64,000 nucleotides of DNA from Leptospira fluminis (GTDB lineage: Bacteria; Spirochaetota; Leptospiria; Leptospirales; Leptospiraceae): the NCBI RefSeq assembly GCF_004771275.1, contig NZ_RQEV01000008.1, positions 186,001 through 250,000 on the forward strand. The letters run 5' to 3'. Below, one piece after another: positions 55,906-64,000 of this stretch (positions are counted from its first letter, which is position 1; each line of letters opens with the position of its first letter). The notes beneath the pieces were generated by a model. The model worked only from the letters and a program-made list of their open reading frames with translations, was not told where the DNA came from and did not search any database. A program made the translations under genes and the position numbers.

Positions 55906-56832
55906 CTAAAGCTTTATTCCGAGAGAAAGACAGAGCAAGGTCATCCTACTTACCACTCCATATTTAGCCTGTCGAAAATACGCGGCATTCGGAAGGTCGT
56001 CGACGTCCGTGGAAAGCTCGTTCACTCTAGGCAAAGGGTGCAGTACGGTGGTATTTTTTTTGGAAGCGAGTATAAGTTCCTTATTCACCTTAAAGGATTC
56101 TTTCAATCTCTCGTATTCCCGATGGTCCGGAAATCTTTCTTCCTGGATGCGGGTCACATAAGCCACGTCGCATTCCCAGACCTTCTTGATGTCCTCACTC
56201 TCTTCGAACGTGATCGGAAATCCGGAAAGTCCCTTTTTATAGGATTCCGGCAGAGACAACTCGGGCGGGGAAATCAAATAAAGATGCACCTTATAATGTC
56301 GGAGAAGATTGATCAGGCTGTGGATGGTACGGCCGTATTTTAAATCCCCGATAAAGGCCACGGTCAAACCGTCCAGTTTTCCTTTTTCGGAAATGATCGT
56401 ATACAGATCCAAAAGTGCCTGAGTGGGGTGCTGCCCTGCCCCGTCTCCCGCGTTGATGACCGGAATTTTCACTGCTCCTGCGGCGATTCTGGAAGAACCC
56501 TCCACTGGATGACGAATCACGGCTATATCAGCATAAGCTTCCACCATTTTCATGGTATCATACAGAGTTTCTCCTTTCGAGATGGAGGAGAATTGGAAAC
56601 CTACGGTCGAAATCACTCTCCCCCCTAGACGTTCCATGGCCGCCTCGAAGGAAAGTCTGGTCCGAGTGGAGGCTTCGAAAAAAAGCGAGGCCAGCAATTT
56701 TCCTTCCAGAATTCCGAACGCCTTTCCTGCCTCTATGGACCGTTCCATTTCCCGGGTTTGGTCCACTAGAAAATCCAAGTCCTCTTTAGAGAATTGTTCC
56801 GTATCCAGAATATTCTTGTGATCGTACGCCAT
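55906..56832 (-). CDS. pyrB: Aspartate carbamoyltransferase catalytic subunit
   Basis: 308 residues. It joins carbamoyl phosphate and aspartate in pyrimidine synthesis. The carbamoyl phosphate motif is [12 protein letters not shown], and aspartate-binding parts include [22 protein letters not shown] and [14 protein letters not shown]. The length matches the catalytic chain; no regulatory chain (pyrI) is nearby. Its start codon has no strong ribosome binding site. Confidence 0.95.
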   Translation of the reverse strand: MAYDHKNILDTEQFSKEDLDFLVDQTREMERSIEAGKAFGILEGKLLASLFFEASTRTRLSFEAAMERLGGRVISTVGFQFSSISKGETLYDTMKMVEAYADIAVIRHPVEGSSRIAAGAVKIPVINAGDGAGQHPTQALLDLYTIISEKGKLDGLTVAFIGDLKYGRTIHSLINLLRHYKVHLYLISPPELSLPESYKKGLSGFPITFEESEDIKKVWECDVAYVTRIQEERFPDHREYERLKESFKVNKELILASKKNTTVLHPLPRVNELSTDVDDLPNAAYFRQAKYGVVSRMTLLCLSLGIKL

Positions 56833-56931
56833 TCCGAAGGCCAGGATGCGATGGGCCGAATGGTACGCAAGAGATTTCGATTTTTCTACTCGCTTCCCGA
56901 TCCGTTTCCTTACGTCGGAGAAAAAAACGAC

Positions 56932-59900
56932 TTAGTGGTGGATTTTTCTTTTTTTGGAAAATCTCTGGAATACGGAAAGCATGATCGGAACGTAGATCAA
57001 GCTCCCCAAGGTTCCGAACCCGAGCCCCCAGCCCAAAGCCAAAGTCATCGGAACGAGAACCGGATCCGTTCCGCCCAATCCGTAAGCCGTAGGAAGTATC
57101 CCCGCTACCGTAGTCAAGGTCGTAAGAAGAATCGGTCGAAAACGTCTGCGACTGGCTTCCAAAAGTATGGAATCCAGAGACTCCTCGGATCCTTTTTGGA
57201 CGGAATCGATACAATCCACTAAAACGATGGAAGCGTTTACGAGAACCCCCGCAAGCCCGATGATCCCGATCATCGCCAAAAAGCTGATCGCCTTACCCGA
57301 AAGAGGAAAACCGATCACGATCCCGGTAATTCCCAAAGGAATCGTGCTTAGAATCAGGAAGGGGCGCCAGAAACTCTGCATCGTCAAAGCGAGAATCGCA
57401 AAAATTCCGAATAAGGCCAATATTCCGGCCTTTCCTAGAGATTCCATAGAACGCTGGGTATCCTTCTCTTCTCCCCCGAATGCGAGGGAAATCCCGGGGT
57501 ACTGCCTTTCGATGAGAGGTTTGAATTCCTGGATGATTTTGGAATTAGCCTCGTGAGCCGTGATCTGTTCCGTTTTTACGTCCGCGTTGACCGTGATCGC
57601 TCTCTCGAAATCCCTATGGGAAAGAAGTTCGGGGGAATCGACGAGTTCCATTTTGGAAATCTTAGCCAAGTGGGTGATGTTTCCGGCCTTATTCCGTAGC
57701 GGAATATGTTTGATTTCCTCCGGGTCCTTTCTAAAATCCTGATCGTACTGGACTCTCAGATAGATTTTAGTCCTTCCCTTTCGAACGGTACCGGCTCTTT
57801 CTCCGTCATAGGCGGCCCTTAGAGTATTTGCGGCGGCAAAACTGGAAATGCCGGTAAAACTTTCCAATCCTTCATCCAAACGAATCTGCATCTGCTTTCT
57901 TCCGTAACGATAATCGTCCCGGATAGAATGGACGCCCGGAATCGTCTTTAGGAAGTTCTGCAATTCGAGGGAGGCTTTTTCGAGCTGTCCATAATCTTTT
58001 CCTAAAATAGAAACCGTGATCGGCGCACCGATCGGAGGAGCCGCCCCGAACTCCTCCATGTACACGCCCACCAACCCGGGAGTTTTTTTGAAATCCGATT
58101 CCAAAGAAGCCAGAATTTCGCTCGCTTTGCGTTTTCGATCCGACTCCGGAGTCAGATACACTAGAACGACTCCCAAGTTTTCTCCGAATCTGGAAAGAGG
58201 GTCGTCCGGATCCGTTTGTTGTACTCCTATCTTGATGGAATAACTTACGAGTTCGTTGGCCGGAATCTTTCGGATCACCGTCTCCATGTATTTCATTTTC
58301 TCTCTCGTCTGATAGATCCGGTACGAACTGGGAAACTCCGCCTTAACCGTAAAGATTTCGATGTCTTCTTTAGGGAAAAGGATGAATTTCATTCTACCCA
58401 AAGCGAAAAAGGAAAGAAAAATCAGGATTACGATAATTATGAAGGAGGAAAATTTATGGCGAAGGCAAAACGCGATAAAATCGGAGAACTTCTCCTCCAT
58501 CCTATGGAAAAAAGAATCCAGATTTTTCCTGAGGCGGGACGAACGTTTCAGCTCTTCGGGTGTCTTGGCGAAGGCGCTGATTCTTGCCGGCAAAAACAAA
58601 AAAGACTCCAATAAACTCGCTGTCAAGGCGACGATTACGACGAGAGGGATCTGCCATACGAATTTTCCCATGATTCCGGTCATAAATAGCATGGGAAGAA
58701 ACGCGGCTACGGTAGTCAGATAGGATCCGAAAATCGGAACCATCATCTCCATCGTTCCCTTGACGGAGGCCGAAAAGGAATCCAGATTTTTTCCCAAATA
58801 GGTATAGATATTCTCCGAAATCACGATGGAGTTATCCACCAACATACCTAACGCGATGATCAATCCCATCATGGAGATCATGTTAAAGGAAACATCGAAG
58901 AACGGAATCACGGCGAAAGTCATCAACATGGAGATGGGAAGAGAAAGCGAAGTCAGCGTGGCCGTTCTAAAATCCAAAAATAAGAAAAGGATTCCGAAAA
59001 CGATACAGAATCCGATGAGAGCGTTGGAGGAGACGACGTCCAATCGTTTGGATGTCCGTTTGGCCTCGTCGCTTAACGTTAAGGTTTTTATTTCCCGAGG
59101 GACGGTTGCGGAGAGTTCGGACAATCTCTTTCTCACCTGGTCCGCGGTATCGATGGCGTCCGACCTTTCCTTTTTAACAACGGACAGAATCAATCCTTGC
59201 TCGCCGTTTGCGATCGCAAGAAAACGGGGATATTCGAAAGTATCTTCCACTCGTGCCAGATTTCCGAGAGGGATCTTGGAAAAGAAATCGTTGGTTCGGA
59301 GAGGGACTTTGTAAATGTCCGAAGGTTCCCGAAATTCCCCGTCTATCCTGAGATCGAAGGCTACTTGCGTTTCGACAGAGCCGGCGGGAAGGTTTACGTT
59401 TCGGTTCCGGATCGCATTCGTAACGTCGGATAAATCCAACTGGTACTGCTTGAGGCGATTCGCGTTGACTAGGATATGCCACTCACGATCCCTTTTACCG
59501 AAAACATCCACGCGAGCCACTCCGGGAATTTTTTCCAACTCCCTTTCTATAAACTCCGCGGTGGTATGCAGTTCGATTTCGTTTTTTCCTCCGAAAACCG
59601 AAAATTCTAAAATAGGATAGGAACTGGATTTGCGCTCCGTGATTTTCGGCTTTTCCGTGACTTGAATGGGAAATTCGGAGGTGGCGCTATCGACCGCTCT
59701 GCGGATCTCATCTAGGATTTTTTCTGGATCCTTTTCCTCCAAACTCACGCGTACGTCGATGTCCGAAGCGGAATTCCGGGAAAAAGAACGGATCTCATCG
59801 ATTCCGTCTATCTCCTTGATTTTCTCTTCGATCGGATATGTGACCCTCAATTCGACATCGGCCGGGGAAGCGCCGGGAAATTTCGTCGTGATCACGAGTT

Positions 59901-60033
59901 GCTTCATGTCCACGTTCGGAAAAGTATCCCTCCTAAGTCCCAATAGTGAAACTAAGCCGGCAAGAAAGACGAAAGCAGTCCCTAAATACAAAAATAACCG
60001 ATTTCGAATAAAGGATTCTATAATATCTCGCAT
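56932..60033 (-). CDS. RND-family efflux permease (AcrB-like)
   Basis: 1033 residues, AcrB size, with twelve helices and two large periplasmic loops. The fourth helix has [20 protein letters not shown], with one Asp of the usual pair replaced by Asn. The tenth has [15 protein letters not shown], which lacks the Lys of AcrB. These variants are found in some RND subgroups, so transport is still likely, but the substrate is unknown. No membrane-fusion protein or outer-membrane channel gene is next to it. The 99-bp gap to pyrB is otherwise empty. Confidence 0.85.
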   Translation of the reverse strand: MRDIIESFIRNRLFLYLGTAFVFLAGLVSLLGLRRDTFPNVDMKQLVITTKFPGASPADVELRVTYPIEEKIKEIDGIDEIRSFSRNSASDIDVRVSLEEKDPEKILDEIRRAVDSATSEFPIQVTEKPKITERKSSSYPILEFSVFGGKNEIELHTTAEFIERELEKIPGVARVDVFGKRDREWHILVNANRLKQYQLDLSDVTNAIRNRNVNLPAGSVETQVAFDLRIDGEFREPSDIYKVPLRTNDFFSKIPLGNLARVEDTFEYPRFLAIANGEQGLILSVVKKERSDAIDTADQVRKRLSELSATVPREIKTLTLSDEAKRTSKRLDVVSSNALIGFCIVFGILFLFLDFRTATLTSLSLPISMLMTFAVIPFFDVSFNMISMMGLIIALGMLVDNSIVISENIYTYLGKNLDSFSASVKGTMEMMVPIFGSYLTTVAAFLPMLFMTGIMGKFVWQIPLVVIVALTASLLESFLFLPARISAFAKTPEELKRSSRLRKNLDSFFHRMEEKFSDFIAFCLRHKFSSFIIIVILIFLSFFALGRMKFILFPKEDIEIFTVKAEFPSSYRIYQTREKMKYMETVIRKIPANELVSYSIKIGVQQTDPDDPLSRFGENLGVVLVYLTPESDRKRKASEILASLESDFKKTPGLVGVYMEEFGAAPPIGAPITVSILGKDYGQLEKASLELQNFLKTIPGVHSIRDDYRYGRKQMQIRLDEGLESFTGISSFAAANTLRAAYDGERAGTVRKGRTKIYLRVQYDQDFRKDPEEIKHIPLRNKAGNITHLAKISKMELVDSPELLSHRDFERAITVNADVKTEQITAHEANSKIIQEFKPLIERQYPGISLAFGGEEKDTQRSMESLGKAGILALFGIFAILALTMQSFWRPFLILSTIPLGITGIVIGFPLSGKAISFLAMIGIIGLAGVLVNASIVLVDCIDSVQKGSEESLDSILLEASRRRFRPILLTTLTTVAGILPTAYGLGGTDPVLVPMTLALGWGLGFGTLGSLIYVPIMLSVFQRFSKKRKIHH

Positions 60034-60168
60034 TGCCTTTCGTCCAAAGGCCTAATTTCGGAAACTTGTCGCTCCAGTCAAGGGAAGAGAAAGAAATTTC
60101 AGTTCTTGTCCTTCAGTCGGAATTCTGATTCCGACTGAAGTCGAGAGAGAGGGGTTGCGATAGGGTAA

Positions 60169-60198
60169 GGTCTCCCCGCCCTTCCTGGGCGGGGGCCG
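60169..60198 (-). repeat. 30-bp GC-rich palindromic repeat, copy B
   Basis: The reverse complement of these 30 bases is identical to 35889-35918. It lies in the 206-bp gap between the RND gene's start and the desaturase gene's end, 42 bases after the desaturase stop. Read with the desaturase mRNA, it runs opposite to copy A relative to gltB, so it probably works as a symmetric hairpin. Confidence 0.75.
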
Positions 60199-60239
60199 AA
60201 AACAAAAAACCCTAACACTCTAATACCCCAGACTACTGC

Positions 60240-61160
60240 CTAAATCAGCCCTTTCCATTGGCTCCATGCTTGCCCCCAAAATCCTCTGTCCCAAAACTCG
60301 CCGACAGTCTCCATCTGCTTCGGTAGACGATTCCACGGAACACCGGGAAATCGGTGGTGGATTCTGTGATAATTGAAATGCAAAAACCAGCGACTGAGAC
60401 GATCCGGAAGCCATAGGTTGTATGCCGAATTCTTATTATCGATCTCCTTCGCATAATGATAGGCGTTATCGAAAAAGGAAACGAAGAAAGCGCGCAATAC
60501 CAACAGAATCGAAAGAATCCAGAAATAGCGTCCATACAGCCAAAAAGAAAAGGAATATAATAAAAATGTTAATAATAAATCCTTTCGAATCTCGGAAAGG
60601 ATTTCTAGTTTCAATACCCATTTAAAAAAAGCCTCTTCGATCGGGTAGCGAACTGTCTTCTCAGAGATTCTTTTCGACCAAGCCGAGGGAAGAAAGAGGA
60701 CAAAACCGATTCCTACTTCGAACAGATACGTAGCAAACGTGATTCTGAAATAGTAATTCAAACTTTGCATCCATCTGGGACGACCGGAGTCGGCTTCGAA
60801 GAATTCGATCCGATCTCCCTGCTCTCGGTTAAATTTATGATGCATCAAATGACTGGCCTTCAGCACGACGAACTGTGTTCCGAATACGATTGCGAGAACT
60901 CTTCCCCAAAATTGACTTTGAGAGCGGTCGTTGGAAAAATTCCCGTGGATACTTTCATGGATCAAATTCCAAAGCAGATAAGAGAGAGGACCGCTCACCA
61001 CGGCAAAAAAGACTCCGATACCGACCGTATCCGGGAAGAGGTTCAACAAAATCGGAATCAGAAAATACAGGCCTGCGAAAAAAAGGATTAACCCCCACGC
61101 GATACGAATGTTCTGTCGAGTCGGGAGCTCTCTACTTGGTAGTACGGTCGAAACGGACAT
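60240..61160 (-). CDS. Fatty acid desaturase
   Basis: 306 residues with about five to six membrane helices. The three histidine boxes that bind the two irons are present: HESIH (His68, His72), HLMHH (His104, His107, His108) and HRIHH near residue 265. It introduces a double bond into an acyl chain using oxygen and reduced electron carrier. Position of the bond is unknown. The ATG at 61160 lies only 94 bp from the divergent MBL-fold lipoprotein gene. Confidence 0.85.
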   Translation of the reverse strand: MSVSTVLPSRELPTRQNIRIAWGLILFFAGLYFLIPILLNLFPDTVGIGVFFAVVSGPLSYLLWNLIHESIHGNFSNDRSQSQFWGRVLAIVFGTQFVVLKASHLMHHKFNREQGDRIEFFEADSGRPRWMQSLNYYFRITFATYLFEVGIGFVLFLPSAWSKRISEKTVRYPIEEAFFKWVLKLEILSEIRKDLLLTFLLYSFSFWLYGRYFWILSILLVLRAFFVSFFDNAYHYAKEIDNKNSAYNLWLPDRLSRWFLHFNYHRIHHRFPGVPWNRLPKQMETVGEFWDRGFWGQAWSQWKGLI

Positions 61161-61254
61161 CTATCGATCTAGATCCGCAAAAAGGCTTTGCAAAGCAATC
61201 ATTTCGAAGGAAAAAATTCTCCCTTTTTCCGAGCGTCCCGTCCAATTATGCAAT

Positions 61255-62361
61255 ATGATAAAAATGAAATCCGTCTTTTTAATCGTTTCTACCGTATTTC
61301 TGTCGGGTTGCTTTCCCCTCGATCCCGACCGGAATCTATCCCCTAGTTACAAGGACGGACGATTTAGAAATCTAGCTCCCGATGAGGAACTGAACGGCAA
61401 ATCTTTCTTTTCCGTACTCAAATGGAAACTCCTCGGTCCACATGACCCGCTCGCCCTTCCTAATCTAGACAAAGAACCCCCTATGGTTTTGGAAAGAACC
61501 CCTTCCAGCCTTTTGGCCAAGGAGGGAACGGTCAAAGTTGTCTGGTTCGGACACGCCACCGTTTGGGTTTCCGTTAATTCGGGAGGGAAAACGGTAAATA
61601 TCCTGACCGATCCCATATTCGAATCTCCTCTATTAGTGGATCGCTGGATTCCTCTTCCGATACCTAAGGAAGCGCTTCCCCCCGTGGATCTAGTCGTAGT
61701 CAGTCATGCTCATCGGGATCATTTGGATCGCCCCAGCCTCAGGTACCTTCGTGAAAAGAATCCGGGATTAAAAATTCTTCTACCTTCGGGCATGAAGGCT
61801 TTTTCTTCGGATGAAAAATTGGGCCTTGTGCAAGTGCAGGAAATCGGACAAGTAACGCAGCAAGATTCCGTAAAAATCACCTTTCTTCCCGCCTATCATT
61901 GGAGCAGAATGGGAATCAATGATACGAACCAGTATTTCTGGGGAAGTTACTCGATCGAAGCCAATGGAAAACTTCTGTACTTCGCCGGAGATACCGGATA
62001 TTCCATTCATTTTAAAGAAATTGCAAAGATGTTGGGAAGGCCGATCGACTTAGCCCTTCTTCCCATCGGCGCCTACAAGCCTAGATGGTTCATGAAATAC
62101 GCACATATCGGACCGGACGAAGCCCTAACCGCCTCCTTAGATCTAAACGCGAGATCTTTTGCTCCGATCCATTGGGGAACCTTCCCTCTCGGAGACGATC
62201 TTCCCCAGGAGCCCCTCATGGATCTGAAAGGAAAATTGAATTTTCCCGAAATTCCGGACATAAAAGGACTGAACCCGCTCTATACGGGAATTTCCTGGGG
62301 GAACAAAAACGGAGTTCGTGTTCTACCTTGGACCATAGGCAGCGGGATAGATTTAGAATAA
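61255..62361 (+). CDS. MBL-fold metal-dependent hydrolase lipoprotein (UlaG/NAPE-PLD-like)
   Basis: About 368 residues from the ATG at 61255 (another ATG at 61264 is possible); the longer frame from 61108 runs into the divergent desaturase. The lipobox is FLSGC with Cys19. The metallo-beta-lactamase motifs are WFGHATVWVSV, LTDPIFES, SHAHRDHLD near residue 151 (HxHxDH), YFAGDTGYS and APIHWGTF. The pattern resembles the UlaG and NAPE-phospholipase D group, which hydrolyse phosphodiesters or lactones. Substrate unknown; it is probably anchored in the envelope. Confidence 0.82.
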   Translation: MIKMKSVFLIVSTVFLSGCFPLDPDRNLSPSYKDGRFRNLAPDEELNGKSFFSVLKWKLLGPHDPLALPNLDKEPPMVLERTPSSLLAKEGTVKVVWFGHATVWVSVNSGGKTVNILTDPIFESPLLVDRWIPLPIPKEALPPVDLVVVSHAHRDHLDRPSLRYLREKNPGLKILLPSGMKAFSSDEKLGLVQVQEIGQVTQQDSVKITFLPAYHWSRMGINDTNQYFWGSYSIEANGKLLYFAGDTGYSIHFKEIAKMLGRPIDLALLPIGAYKPRWFMKYAHIGPDEALTASLDLNARSFAPIHWGTFPLGDDLPQEPLMDLKGKLNFPEIPDIKGLNPLYTGISWGNKNGVRVLPWTIGSGIDLE

Positions 62362-62442
62362 TTGACATTCGGAAAATAAATAGCCGTCCTTTTCTTTCTC
62401 CGAATTCTGGTATTTTCACAACGGAGACGACGGTTTTAAGAT

Positions 62443-63447
62443 ATGAAAAATATTTTTTTCCCAAAAGCGAATTCGAAACCTTATTTCGCTTATTATATAA
62501 GCGCGATTTTCCTAGGGGCTTTGATATGCGTGCCCGGAGCAAATGCGAAGGAATCCGATGCACCTACGGTTCCTATGGCAATCGCGGAGGAAAAGCCCGA
62601 GGAAGACGTATCTAAAACGAAGAAGGCGGAAAGACGAGTAGATGAACGAAAAGGAACCTGGACGTTCCAATGGGGTTACAATCGCACTTCATACTCTCAA
62701 AGCGATATCAACTTCCGGGGTCCGGGATACCATTTCACTCTCAAAGGGGTGGATGCTAGGGACAAACCGCAAAGCGTGGATTCCAGCTACGTAAACATTA
62801 ATCTGTGGGAAACACCTCAATTTAACTTCAAATTCGCATATTACATTACGAATCATTTTTTCATCTCCATCGGAGAGGATCATATGAAATACGTGATGAC
62901 TCCCGGTCAGGCTGGAACCATTTCCGGATACATAGATCCGTTGGCGATCCAGCGGGCAAGATTCGGGACTTCTCCGGAATCCGCCGTTTATCTCTATGCA
63001 TTTCCGAACAACCTGAACCAATTCGCCGGATACCACGGAGGAGGACAAACGGTCAACATCACTCCGGATTTTTTGAAGTTTGAGCACACCGACGGATTGA
63101 ATTTCTTCTTCATCGAACCCGGTTTTACGAACTCCTTCTGGGTTTCTAAAGACGGACAGCACGCTTTCAGCTTGGTAGGTTCCGCCGGCGGCGGACCGGT
63201 GGTTTGCCGTAGCGATGTTCGCCTTTTCGGAGAAGGAAAGAACAATCACTTCCACTTGTCGGGTTACGGAGTCACGGCCTACGTCGGAACAAGACTCGAT
63301 TTCTTCCGTTCCTTCTTTATCGAAATCGGGGGAAGAGGAGGATACATAGATCTTACGAATATCCTTACAAACGGTAGAAGTAAAGACAGAGCGACCCAGA
63401 ATTTCGATTTTATGGAAATTATCGGCTCGGCCGGTATCACTTTTTAA
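62443..63447 (+). CDS. Putative outer-membrane beta-barrel protein
   Basis: 334 residues. A signal peptide ends near residue 35 (VPGANA). A charged spacer ([23 protein letters not shown]) is followed by alternating-residue strands rich in aromatics ([19 protein letters not shown], then [19 protein letters not shown]) and a C-terminal Phe (GSAGITF), as expected for outer-membrane barrels. No family is recognised. The ruvA gene starts 14 bases after it. Confidence 0.7.
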   Translation: MKNIFFPKANSKPYFAYYISAIFLGALICVPGANAKESDAPTVPMAIAEEKPEEDVSKTKKAERRVDERKGTWTFQWGYNRTSYSQSDINFRGPGYHFTLKGVDARDKPQSVDSSYVNINLWETPQFNFKFAYYITNHFFISIGEDHMKYVMTPGQAGTISGYIDPLAIQRARFGTSPESAVYLYAFPNNLNQFAGYHGGGQTVNITPDFLKFEHTDGLNFFFIEPGFTNSFWVSKDGQHAFSLVGSAGGGPVVCRSDVRLFGEGKNNHFHLSGYGVTAYVGTRLDFFRSFFIEIGGRGGYIDLTNILTNGRSKDRATQNFDFMEIIGSAGITF

Positions 63448-63461
63448 GAGAGGGATCCGAT

Positions 63462-64000
63462 TTGATTTCCGGCCTGCAAGGTTCTATTCGCAAATTGGAA
63501 GTGAATGCCGTTCATTTGGATGTGCAATCGATCACTTACGAAATTACGATTTCCTTTAAAACGTATTTGGAATTGAAGGAGAACTCTGCGGCCGGAAAAA
63601 AAGACGTGAGGCTGCACATCTACCATTCGATTACCGAACGGGGACAACGTCTCTTCGGCTTTCTTCACGAACGTGACAAGGAATTTTTTAAAGTCATTAA
63701 AGGATTGCATGGGATAGGAGAAATGACAGCCTTGAAAGTGCTTTCCTTCTTCACCCCTTGGGAATTGTACGGAATCGTCTCTTCCGGTCAGGCAAAAGAT
63801 CTGGAAAAGATTCCTAAAGTGCGGTCCAAAACCTCGGAAAAGATCTTTTTCGAAGTGAAACAAAATAAGAAAAAATTGGAACTCTTCTTGGAAGGAACTC
63901 CTGCAGATCCCATCCCCTCGGAATTCGGATCGAACATTCTTCCCTCTCCTGCGGACCGCTTCAAGGAGACTGCAATCCAAGCATTAGTACAGCTCGGTTT
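63462..64000 (+). CDS. ruvA: Holliday junction branch migration protein RuvA (3' end outside window)
   Basis: The first 179 codons are present. The TTG at 63462 ([20 protein letters not shown]) is the start, with GAGAGGG seven bases upstream. The N-terminal OB-fold (residues 1-63) is followed by the helix-hairpin-helix region ([23 protein letters not shown], then [20 protein letters not shown]). The C-terminal domain III, which contacts RuvB, begins as the window ends ([14 protein letters not shown]). RuvA holds the four-way junction for RuvB in recombination repair. Confidence 0.92.
   Translation, partial: MISGLQGSIRKLEVNAVHLDVQSITYEITISFKTYLELKENSAAGKKDVRLHIYHSITERGQRLFGFLHERDKEFFKVIKGLHGIGEMTALKVLSFFTPWELYGIVSSGQAKDLEKIPKVRSKTSEKIFFEVKQNKKKLELFLEGTPADPIPSEFGSNILPSPADRFKETAIQALVQLG

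Noticed and set aside
62689..63255. 188-codon minus-strand frame opposite the outer-membrane protein
   Set aside because: No ribosome binding site, low-quality protein pattern, and the plus-strand frame has a signal peptide and barrel-like strands.

Overview
The window reads as a chromosomal segment of a Leptospira species. The evidence is the mix of spirochaete-type lipoproteins, a long IspG with an inserted domain, the LL-diaminopimelate aminotransferase route to lysine, a bactofilin, many TTG starts and several conserved-looking proteins with no named family. By eye the base composition is moderate in GC and fairly even, with AT-rich divergent promoters. I saw no tRNA, rRNA, CRISPR array, insertion sequence or prophage. 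Assignment below genus level is not possible from the sequence alone.

Layout. 1-4010: the N-terminus of a membrane protein, two lipoproteins, and an unrecognised 526-residue protein behind an AT-rich, repeat-bearing promoter. 4080-16558: a nitrate assimilation island. A nitrate transporter, NirB, NirD and a siroheme-pathway methyltransferase form one operon. On each side of it lies a copy of an unusual ~1170-residue nitrate reductase in which the molybdenum enzyme, an FAD/NAD(P)H reductase and a [2Fe-2S] domain are fused. The operon and both reductase copies each have a sigma-54 (-24/-12) promoter match. For both reductases the predicted transcript starts one base before the start codon. 16795-21587: an accessory-looking stretch with two small CI/XRE-like regulators, each tail-to-tail with a seven-helix membrane protein, plus a GNAT-like protein and unknowns.

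21773-27809: a reverse-strand block with a BluB-CobT fusion (lower ligand of B12), a membrane protein, PdxA, a bactofilin, a coiled-coil protein and a helical-repeat protein. 27872-35766: forward-strand lytic transglycosylase, citrate synthase, three RNA methyltransferase-like genes in a coupled run, and a MurG-like glycosyltransferase. 35923-42542: glutamate synthase large subunit and two unknowns. 42601-48512: IspG, an alkaline-phosphatase superfamily enzyme, an alpha/beta hydrolase lipoprotein and a small protein.

48496-56832 (reverse): a NifU-like/pentapeptide-repeat fusion, ribosomal protein L31, Rho, a PAS/Fis-type protein with a lysine-rich tail, two envelope unknowns, DapL, a DUF2203-like protein and PyrB. 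56932-64000: an RND permease, a fatty acid desaturase, an MBL-fold lipoprotein, an outer-membrane beta-barrel and the start of RuvA.

The nitrogen genes make a coherent pathway: nitrate uptake, reduction to nitrite and ammonium, the siroheme precursor needed by NirB, and entry into glutamate through GltB (30 kb away). The most unusual items are the fused, duplicated, sigma-54-driven nitrate reductases; the paired regulator/7TM modules; the NifU-pentapeptide fusion; and a 30-bp palindromic repeat found at two loci with a possible diverged third copy.
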